Position numbers and translations under genes: made by a program
Assembly (NCBI GenBank): GCA_022572485.1
Contig: JACZVU010000104.1
Coordinates: 1-8,770 of the forward strand
Source of the DNA: Myxococcales bacterium
GTDB lineage: Bacteria > Myxococcota_A > UBA9160 > SMWR01
DNA: 8,770 nt
Direction of reading: 5' to 3'
Shown: in pieces, positions 1 through 4,250 of the stretch
Layout of the letters: the number at the start of each line of letters is the position of its first letter
Position numbering within the stretch: position 1 is the stretch's first letter
Notes under the pieces: model-generated
Databases searched by the model: none
What the model saw: only the letters and a program-made list of their open reading frames with translations
Told to the model about the DNA's origin: nothing

Positions 1-5
1 AACCT

Positions 6-56
6 GATGGCGATGGCGATGGCGATGTTGATGGTGATTACGATTACGATATAGAT
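6..56 (+). repeat. Hexanucleotide-period GATNNN repeat (nine GAT triplets)
   Basis: GAT occurs at 6, 12, 18, 24, 30, 36, 42, 48 and 54, always six bases apart. The triplets between them change from GGC (three times) through GTT and GGT to TAC, TAC and ATA. Read on the plus strand in this frame it would encode alternating Asp residues (DGDGDGDVDGDYDYDID), and the frame stays open to a TAG at 150-152. That would make it the end of an acidic, calcium-binding-like tail entering from the left, overlapping the last codons of the minus-strand gene at 74-643. Equally, it could be a non-coding simple repeat formed by slippage. The frame is cut by the window edge, so no gene is called. Confidence 0.6.
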
Positions 57-73
57 CAAAATAAAGAAGGGAG

Positions 74-643
74 TCAGCTCGGCACATGGCGATTCCCGAG
101 AATGCGCGGCGAACCAGCGATGATTCGATGGATCGAGTCCACCCGCGAGTAGCGCGCGGCGGGCGGGATCTCGATGCGCGGCAAGATCGCCTTCTTCTGG
201 CTGCGAAGGCGCTCGATGTCTCGCTTGGTCGGGGGGCGATCCTTCACGGTGACGACGTGCGCGTCAACCTGAACGCCGCGAAGAAGCTCTGATGGGCGAA
301 ATCCCTTCGACGGGGGGCGCAGTCCCGTCATTGCCATGTAATCCTGACTCAAGCTACTGCTGCGCGCGAGGTGCGCACCCTTGCGCGGCTTGGAGTAGAA
401 CCGGAGAACGCGCTTGTTCTGGTGCTCACCCTCCGCGATCTGCATCGTGACGAACCAGACGTCTCGGCCGAAGTTGCTCGCAAGCTCTTCCTTCACGAAC
501 ACCAAAGCGTACTCGCCTTCAGGAACCAGCGTGCTCAGCGGATTGGTTTGGTTTTCATCGGGTTGATCGGCGGAGGACGCTGGGTTCGCGCTTGCGGGCA
601 CCGCCGCCAGCTTGTATTTTCTCGACTCTCTCTCCACAATCAT
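74..643 (-). CDS. Hypothetical protein of the integrative element, 189 aa
   Basis: I do not recognise this protein. Residues 1-38 are a polar, Ala/Ser/Pro/Asn-rich and probably disordered lead. Residues 40-84 form a run of alternating hydrophobic residues (PEGEYALVFV, then DVWFVTMQIAEGEH and VLRFY), suggesting a small beta-rich fold. A second beta-like stretch (GVQVDAHVVTVKDR) covers 123-136, and the tail holds YSRVDSIHRII at 165-175. There is no signal peptide or membrane segment. The pattern resembles small element-borne accessory proteins that follow an AlpA-type gene, and an OB-like or single-strand-binding role is possible, but this is a guess from shape only. The ATG at 643 lies 33 bases after the excisionase-like gene and just beyond a strong hairpin, with only GGGG as a possible ribosome site. 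GTG at codon 3 is an alternative start. Confidence 0.65.
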   Translation of the reverse strand: MIVERESRKYKLAAVPASANPASSADQPDENQTNPLSTLVPEGEYALVFVKEELASNFGRDVWFVTMQIAEGEHQNKRVLRFYSKPRKGAHLARSSSLSQDYMAMTGLRPPSKGFRPSELLRGVQVDAHVVTVKDRPPTKRDIERLRSQKKAILPRIEIPPAARYSRVDSIHRIIAGSPRILGNRHVPS

Positions 644-650
644 CCCCGAG

Positions 651-674
651 CGGCCGCCTTGCCTGAGGCGGCCG
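651..674 (-). promoter_or_regulatory. GC-rich hairpin in the gap between two element genes
   Basis: Arms 651-659 and 666-674 are perfect reverse complements (nine pairs, CGGCCGCCT / AGGCGGCCG) around a six-base loop. The hairpin starts two bases past the TAG of the HTH gene and ends seven bases before the ATG of the 189-aa gene, so it fills the intergenic gap. No T-run follows on the minus strand, which argues against a plain intrinsic terminator. It may protect the upstream mRNA, attenuate, or hide the next gene's start site. The structure is certain on paper; its role is inferred. Confidence 0.5.
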
Positions 675-676
675 TT

Positions 677-889
677 CTACTTCTGCGCTTGTTGAGATGT
701 CGTTTCTCGGCGGTTTCGCGCGATGTACTCGCGGAGGTCGGCGGGCATGTAAATCACTCGCGCACCGACCTTCACGTAAGCCGGCCCGCCGCCGGTGACT
801 CTCTTCTTTGCGAGCGTCGCGGGCGCGCAGTCCAGTACTTGCGCTGCGTCGTCGGTGCTAAGTCCTCGCTCGATTGCCGTCTGCGTCAT
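677..889 (-). CDS. AlpA/excisionase-like helix-turn-helix DNA-binding protein, 70 aa
   Basis: This is a small cytoplasmic DNA-binding protein. Residues 10-31 (LSTDDAAQVLDCAPATLAKK) form the two helices of a MerR-like winged HTH, followed by the wing motif GPAYVKVGARVIYMPADLREYI at about 35-56. That is the usual plan of AlpA and Xis-type proteins (HTH_17-like). Known: such proteins bend att DNA for excision and/or activate integrase genes. Start choice: ATG at 889 has GGGAG five bases upstream (895-899). An in-frame ATG at 901 would add four residues (MGAS) but has no clear ribosome site. The gene ends with a Gln/Lys tail. Its promoter region (890-1034) is AT-richer than the surroundings and full of short repeats, fitting autoregulation. 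It probably controls the integrase and/or directionality of excision; which is not visible here. Confidence 0.85.
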   Translation of the reverse strand: MTQTAIERGLSTDDAAQVLDCAPATLAKKRVTGGGPAYVKVGARVIYMPADLREYIARNRRETTSQQAQK

Positions 890-891
890 GC

Positions 892-920
892 TTGCTCCCA
901 TTGCTATCTAACGGGAGCAA
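892..920. promoter_or_regulatory. 8-bp inverted repeat covering the ribosome site of the HTH gene
   Basis: TTGCTCCC (892-899) and GGGAGCAA (913-920) are perfect reverse complements separated by 13 bases. The copy nearest the gene contains the GGGAG ribosome-binding site for the ATG at 889. In the transcript the two arms would pair and bury that site; as DNA the repeat could be a dimer-binding operator. Either way it suits feedback control of the HTH gene. The function is inferred. Confidence 0.5.
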
Positions 921-1000
921 TACGTGGCCTACTAGGTCAATGCAAGCTACGTCTAGGATGTTTCGTTATACAAAATCGCAGAATGAAACATTTCGTTAAA
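921..1000 (-). promoter_or_regulatory. Putative promoter/operator region upstream of the HTH gene
   Basis: This is the AT-richer part of the 133-base gap between the 240-aa gene and the HTH gene. On the minus strand TATAAC (965-970) is a five-of-six match to a -10 box, with only a poor -35 (AAATGT, 988-993) at 17 bases. An inverted repeat ATGTTTC (958-964) / GAAACAT (985-991) brackets this -10. A direct repeat TTTCGTTA occurs at 961-968 and 991-998, start to start 30 bases, about three helical turns. A near-palindrome CCTACTAGG lies at 928-936. The repeats are seen; promoter and operator roles are inferred. Confidence 0.4.
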
Positions 1001-1034
1001 TCGGGGGCTTACGGTGCTTCTGACGCGCGTGACG

Positions 1035-1757
1035 CTAGCCGGTAGCTGGAATGTACTTTGGTTCTGCTTTGCGGAATCTCGAATAGACCTCCCGGAGGTC
1101 TTTTCGATCGAGCTTCGAGACATCATGGCCTAACCATTCAAGCGCGCGCCGAACGTCGCTCCAGTTGACCTGTTTTTTGGGGCTCGCGTTATAGAGTTGT
1201 ACGCACACAAGATCGTGTATCGCTCTGCCGAACGAGAGGTCAGTCCTCGTTTTTCCAACCGCACCGGACGCTGGAGGATACGGGGGATTCATCTCTGAGG
1301 CGCCAATGAGTACATTCATCTGACCATTAAAGTCACTGATAAACTCGTGGATACGGCGCAGCTCCTCTTCAAACAATTCGATCATATATGAGGATTCACA
1401 CAGTCTTGGGTAGCGCGTGTGACGTCGCTCTTCTGGATAGGGTTCGATTCCTGCTTCGTCGTCATTCAGAAGGGCGCTTAAAGCGCCTGATGGACCCGAA
1501 GAGCGCGCTGAACGCAGCTCCTCCAGCCGACTTTCAACCGAATCCTTGGCGCCGCGAAGCGGCTCCGATAGAGAATCCATCGCCTCGTACAAACCGCGAA
1601 GCACGCGGTCACGAAATGCTTCAGCGCACTCTCGAACCGCTTCTTCGGCACGAAACGTTGCAATAGCAGCTGGTGAGGAATCAGTAAGCTCTTCGAGCGA
1701 GAACGGATACTTTTCGCGCCACTCAGCGGCGAATCTTTGCCGCTCCTCCTCGGTCAC
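1035..1757 (-). CDS. Hypothetical protein translationally coupled to the integrase, 240 aa
   Basis: I do not recognise this protein. Its GTG start (1755-1757) overlaps the integrase TGA as GTGA. GAGAGG lies five bases upstream inside the integrase end, so translation is probably coupled. Residues 1-85 are charged and helix-forming (many Glu and Arg), likely alpha-helical or coiled coil. A Ser/Gly/Asp/Pro-rich linker covers about 86-115. Residues 120-150 are again helical, around ESSYMIELFEEELRRIHEFI. A Pro-rich turn (NPPYPPASG, 157-165) leads to a compact C-terminal part at 172-235 with FGRAIHDLVCVQLYN, VNWSDVRRALEWLG and a basic LREVYSRFRK. There is no signal peptide, membrane span or known catalytic motif. 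Base composition looks less GC-rich by eye than the integrase, hinting at foreign origin. Coupling to int suggests a recombination accessory role or a cargo gene kept with int; both are guesses. Confidence 0.75.
   Translation of the reverse strand: MTEEERQRFAAEWREKYPFSLEELTDSSPAAIATFRAEEAVRECAEAFRDRVLRGLYEAMDSLSEPLRGAKDSVESRLEELRSARSSGPSGALSALLNDDEAGIEPYPEERRHTRYPRLCESSYMIELFEEELRRIHEFISDFNGQMNVLIGASEMNPPYPPASGAVGKTRTDLSFGRAIHDLVCVQLYNASPKKQVNWSDVRRALEWLGHDVSKLDRKDLREVYSRFRKAEPKYIPATG
1085..1101 (+). other. 17-base near-perfect palindrome followed by T-run, inside the 240-aa gene
   Basis: AGACCTCC (1085-1092), a central C (1093) and GGAGGTCT (1094-1101) make a palindrome. On the plus strand T continues to 1104. 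In plus-strand RNA it could fold as a seven-pair stem with a CCG loop plus a short U-run, like a weak terminator pointing right. It lies within codons of the minus-strand gene, so it may be chance codon use; a role in stopping antisense transcription is speculative. Confidence 0.3.
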
Positions 1758-2929
1758 ACCGGCCTCTCGAGGGCCTCGGCAATTCGCCCCTGAACCCGCT
1801 GCTCAGCAGAGCGAACGGGATCAGATGCCAAGTGTGCGTAACGCTCTGTAGTGGATGCTCTCGCGTGCCCGAGCATCGCGCCGATCATCGGCAGCGAGAA
1901 ACCAAGGGCTGCGCCAACGGACGCTTTGCTGTGCCGAAGGTCGTGAGGCCGGAGCTTCTCGATCTCGGCACGTTCAAGCAGCTTTGCGAACGTCTTCGAG
2001 ATGTCCCGCACCGGCGAATCCGGCTTGCGCCGCGAGGGGAAGACCCATCGCCCTTTTCGCGGGAGCTTCGAGAGCAACTCGAGAGCAGGATCTTCGAGCC
2101 GAAGGGGTCGCGCTCCGGTCTTGGAATCGGCAAGCCAAGCCACACGGCGCTGAACGTCGATGTTCTCCCATCGGAGCTGGAGAACTTCGTTCTTGCGCGC
2201 GCCGGTCAGCGCGAGCAGGCGGATCGCCGCAAGCGTTGCCCATCGCGCGGGCAACTCGACTTCGAGCTCAGCGAGCGCCTTCCCCAGCCGGGCGAACTCG
2301 TCATCGCTGAGAAAGCGATTCCGCGGCTTCTCGCGGTAGCGCTTGACGTGAACGCAGGGGTTCGGCCCGTCGAGCACCTCCCATCGCTGAGCGAGCCCGA
2401 ACAGGTTCCGCAAGAGGGCGAGCACTCGATTGGCCATCACGGGCGTCTTGCTCATGTCTCGATGGAGCCTCGAAACGTCCCGCTCGGTCACTTCGGCGAG
2501 CTTCTTCGACCCCAAGCGCGGGAGGATGTGAAGCTTCAACGCGAAACGATCGTGCTCCTGGCTCGCGGGCTTCTTTCCCGGGAGGTATTCGGCCTCGTAC
2601 CGTTCGGCGAACTCGGCAACCGTGGGCGCGGCGCGACCCGTCGAACGGGCCTCTGCCGGGTCGTGGCCGGCCCGGACCTCGGCGAGCATCTTGTTCGCGA
2701 TGCTGCGCGCCTGGTCTGGGGTCAGCACGCCGTAGGGGCCGATCGTCAGCCTTCGGCTCCGGCCCGAGAGCGTCCGGTACTGGAGAACGAATGCCTTGGA
2801 CCCGTCGGGGTGAAATCGACTCGGCGGCCGGACCACTACCCCGAGGCCCTTGATCTCGCTGTCCCAGAAAAATTGCTGCTGCTGGCCGATCGGGAGCCCG
2901 TCGACCACCCGTTTCGTGAGCTTCGGCAT
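1754..2929 (-). CDS. Tyrosine-type site-specific integrase, DUF4102 family, 391 aa
   Basis: It catalyses recombination between the element's att site and a chromosomal site via a covalent 3'-phosphotyrosine intermediate. The N-terminal arm-binding domain of the DUF4102 kind covers about 1-95 (LTKRVVDGLP, KGLGVVVRP, LTIGPYG, GHDP). A SAM-like core-binding domain covers 102-200, and the catalytic domain 205-380. The catalytic set is complete: R245 in LTGARKNEV, K270 in DSKTG, H329 and R332 in HDLRH, H355 in LGHA and Y364 in RYAHL. The length is typical for island and prophage integrases of the P4-like type. The ATG at 2929 has GAGGGGG seven bases upstream. The gene lies beside the tRNA-Pro 3' end and reads away from it, the usual polarity for a tRNA-targeting integrase. 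No convincing promoter is visible between it and the tRNA, so read-through from tRNA-Pro transcription is possible. Nothing indicates decay; the enzyme should be active. Confidence 0.96.
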   Translation of the reverse strand: MPKLTKRVVDGLPIGQQQQFFWDSEIKGLGVVVRPPSRFHPDGSKAFVLQYRTLSGRSRRLTIGPYGVLTPDQARSIANKMLAEVRAGHDPAEARSTGRAAPTVAEFAERYEAEYLPGKKPASQEHDRFALKLHILPRLGSKKLAEVTERDVSRLHRDMSKTPVMANRVLALLRNLFGLAQRWEVLDGPNPCVHVKRYREKPRNRFLSDDEFARLGKALAELEVELPARWATLAAIRLLALTGARKNEVLQLRWENIDVQRRVAWLADSKTGARPLRLEDPALELLSKLPRKGRWVFPSRRKPDSPVRDISKTFAKLLERAEIEKLRPHDLRHSKASVGAALGFSLPMIGAMLGHARASTTERYAHLASDPVRSAEQRVQGRIAEALERPV

Positions 2930-2969
2930 TCTCGCACCCCCTCAAGGCGGAGAAAGTAACGGATAAGTA

Positions 2970-3040
2970 AGCAATGCGTAAGCAGTCGAGGGCAAATTCA
3001 GGCAAAGCACAGCAACGCGCAGCAATGCCCAGCATACGCT
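2970..3040. repeat. Helically phased GCA repeat array, candidate integrase arm sites
   Basis: In the gap between int and tRNA-Pro, GCA triplets within A/G-GCA-A-like words start at 2971, 2982, 2992, 3002, 3012, 3022 and 3032. The spacings are 11, then five times 10 bases. AGCAATGC occurs twice (2970-2977 and 3021-3028). Ten is not a multiple of three, so coding does not explain the period. Known: DUF4102-type and lambda-type integrases bind repeated arm-type sites flanking the core. Inferred: this array, one helical turn per unit, is a binding platform for the integrase or a bending partner such as IHF or the HTH protein. Confidence 0.55.
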
Positions 3041-3077
3041 AAGTGTCTGGTTTATTAGGATGAATCTCGGTAAGTCG

Positions 3078-3154
<77 letters not shown>

Positions 3155-3421
3155 ACACCCGGGCACGGGTAGCGAGTGCCGGCCGCTCTGTCGATGCCTC
3201 TGGGTTGGATCGGCGCCTCACGCGAAGCGGATGAACCGCCTCTCGGCCTCGGGAGCGGATTGAATCCGTCGGGCGATTCGGGGTTCGAGAGGATCCGCGT
3301 GAGGCTCAAAGCCGGAGAGAGCTGGATGGCAGCTTCCGACGATCCCCTCTCTCTCGGCTTGGCCGCTGGCGTGCGCTTTGAGTTGCAGAGGCGCGAAAAA
3401 GCCGGATTGGCTCTGCGAGGC
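3155..3421. other. Gene-free stretch between the merR-like gene and tRNA-Pro
   Basis: These 267 bases hold no gene I can support on either strand; the long plus-strand frame crossing it is antisense to the genes that follow. It contains the structured region at 3309-3360 and must carry whatever promoter drives tRNA-Pro. No clear -35/-10 pair stands out. Confidence 0.5.
3309..3360 (-). terminator. Candidate structured terminator downstream of the merR-like gene
   Basis: AAGCCG-G-AGAGAG (3309-3321) can pair with CTCTCTCTCGGCTT (3347-3360), giving about 12 pairs with a small bulge. Inside, AGCTG and CAGCT form a second short stem. In the minus-strand transcript the outer stem is followed by only a short TTT. 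It lies 62 bases past the regulator's stop and before the tRNA. This could end the operon or be an RNA-processing site; the weak T-run keeps confidence low. Confidence 0.3.
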
Positions 3422-3841
3422 TCAGAGCATCGCGCGGATGGATTCGAGTTCGGAGCGTATCTTCCGGTAGCGGGAACGGTGATCGGTTTCGATCGCGAGG
3501 TTTCCCGACTCGAGGGCGCGATCGGCGCCGAACTCTCGCAGCTGCTTGCGCGCGCCGGCGATCGTGAAGCGCTGTTCGTAGAGCATTTTCTTGATCAGCA
3601 AGATCATGTCGATGTCGCGGCGTCGGTACAGGCGCTGTTTCGATCGCGATTTCTGCGGAGCCATCCAGCGAAATTCGGATTCCCAGTAGCGGAGCACGTA
3701 GGGCTTGACGTCGGTGATGCGGCTGACTTCACCGATTCGGTAGTAGCGCTTGCCCTGGGTGCTTCCTTCTCGCTCGGCGCCGCCGCTCAAGGCCTGGGTT
3801 TTGCGATGCAACCTGGTCGCGTTTGCCAACGGTCCCCCCAA
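3422..3841 (-). CDS. MerR-family transcriptional regulator, TTG start, up to 139 aa
   Basis: This is a cytoplasmic DNA-binding regulator. The winged HTH spans about 33-76: YYRIGEVSRITDVKPYVLRY holds the two helices, and KSRSKQRLYRRRD (64-76) the wing that touches DNA. Residues 77-103 (IDMILLIKKMLYEQRFTIAGARKQL) continue the MerR core, and 120-139 form a short helical tail. There is no C-terminal effector domain and no cysteine cluster for metals, so the inducer, if any, is unknown. Known: a small MerR-like gene after ihfA and before tRNA-Pro(GGG) is conserved in many Proteobacteria, usually uncharacterised. Odd point: no ATG or GTG precedes the HTH. The frame opens with TTG at 3839-3841 directly after an in-frame TGA, and other TTGs are at codons 5, 11 and 18. 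Codon 5 has GGGGGGA three bases upstream. The exact N-terminus is therefore uncertain. Confidence 0.88.
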   Translation of the reverse strand: MGGPLANATRLHRKTQALSGGAEREGSTQGKRYYRIGEVSRITDVKPYVLRYWESEFRWMAPQKSRSKQRLYRRRDIDMILLIKKMLYEQRFTIAGARKQLREFGADRALESGNLAIETDHRSRYRKIRSELESIRAML

Positions 3842-3866
3842 TCAAAACGGTTCGACGAAAAAACCG
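3842..3866 (-). terminator. Weak intrinsic-terminator-like hairpin between ihfA and merR
   Basis: On the minus strand CGGTT and AACCG (arms 3862-3866 and 3848-3852) form a five-pair stem, six with one G-T pair, followed by TTTT (3844-3847). It lies 35 bases past the ihfA stop and ends just before the TTG start of the merR-like gene. The stem is short, so it would reduce rather than block read-through. Confidence 0.3.
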
Positions 3867-3901
3867 ATCCACAAGGTGCGGATTGCTCCTGCCTCCTGCT
3901 C

Positions 3902-4228
3902 TTAGCCCAGGTGGCCAGCTTCGCCCAGGCTGCTTCCGCTCGTCGAGGTCCCCTCTTCGTTCAAGAGGTTCTTTAGCACGAGACTGGGTTTGAAGGTGAG
4001 AACTTTGCGCGCCTCCAGAAGAATTTCTTGACCGGTCTGGGGGTTGCGGCCCTTGCGGGAGTTCTTGCGGCGCACGACAAAATTCCCGAATCCCGAGATC
4101 TTCACTTTCTCACCCTCGGCGAGCGTGGTCTTGATGGCTTCGAAAACCTTCTCTACCAGTTCAGCGGATTCCTTCTTCGAGAATCCAACCTGCTCGTAGA
4201 TCTGTTCGACGATGTCTGCCTTCGTCAT
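3902..4228 (-). CDS. ihfA: Integration host factor subunit alpha, 108 aa
   Basis: This is one half of the IHF heterodimer, a nucleoid protein that bends DNA sharply for recombination, replication and transcription. The HU/IHF fold is complete: a helical dimer body at 1-40 (MTKADIVEQIYEQVGFSKKE), GFGNF at 46-50, and the DNA-inserting beta arm with RKGRNPQTGQEI at 58-69, whose proline (63) is the intercalating residue. RKVLTFKPSLVLK follows at 74-86. The arm and the position after pheT favour IHF-alpha over HU. The tail from about residue 90 is slightly longer than in E. coli (99 aa in total there) and Gly/Ser-rich. The ATG at 4228 has GGGAGA six bases upstream and lies 22 bases after pheT, so it belongs to the same operon. 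IHF is a cofactor for many tyrosine integrases, which may matter for the neighbouring element. Confidence 0.95.
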   Translation of the reverse strand: MTKADIVEQIYEQVGFSKKESAELVEKVFEAIKTTLAEGEKVKISGFGNFVVRRKNSRKGRNPQTGQEILLEARKVLTFKPSLVLKNLLNEEGTSTSGSSLGEAGHLG

Positions 4229-4250
4229 ACGTGTTCTCCCGTAATTCTCG

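Larger units (their letters stand above)
1..3077. mobile_element. Int-proximal end of an integrative element inserted at tRNA-Pro(GGG) (partial)
   Basis: Seen: a complete tyrosine integrase gene lies next to the 3' end of a tRNA gene and is transcribed away from it. It is followed on the same strand by an unknown gene, a small excisionase-like HTH gene and another unknown gene. None of these belongs to the housekeeping operon on the other side of the tRNA. Known: tyrosine integrases of this type commonly insert into the 3' part of tRNA genes and rebuild an intact tRNA at one end. Inferred: the right boundary lies within or just beyond the tRNA 3' end (about 3062-3100). The left boundary, with the second copy of the tRNA 3' segment, is outside the window, and I found no copy of the tRNA end inside it. 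It could be an integrative mobilizable element, a phage satellite or a prophage remnant; no structural, conjugation or replication gene is visible to decide. Confidence 0.75.

Noticed and set aside
371..1045. Plus-strand 224-codon frame across the HTH and 189-aa genes
   Set aside because: The opposite strand has a recognisable HTH gene with a ribosome site; the plus frame crosses the control region and shows no domain.
1436..1455. T-loop-like sequence (GGTTCGATTCC) suggesting a tRNA remnant or second att copy
   Set aside because: No matching acceptor or anticodon arms; it lies in the coding frame of the 240-aa gene and does not match the tRNA-Pro 3' end.
1832..2959. Long plus-strand open frame of 375 codons opposite the integrase
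   Set aside because: It is antisense to a complete integrase with all catalytic residues; the frame stays open because of GC-rich codon positions and its translation resembles no family.
2301..3035. Minus-strand 244-codon frame overlapping the integrase start
   Set aside because: It is a shifted frame of the same DNA, Arg/Ala/Gly-rich, and it runs through the non-coding repeat array.
3176..3976. Plus-strand 266-codon frame across the merR-like gene
   Set aside because: It is antisense to a clear MerR HTH and to the end of ihfA, with no start context or family resemblance.
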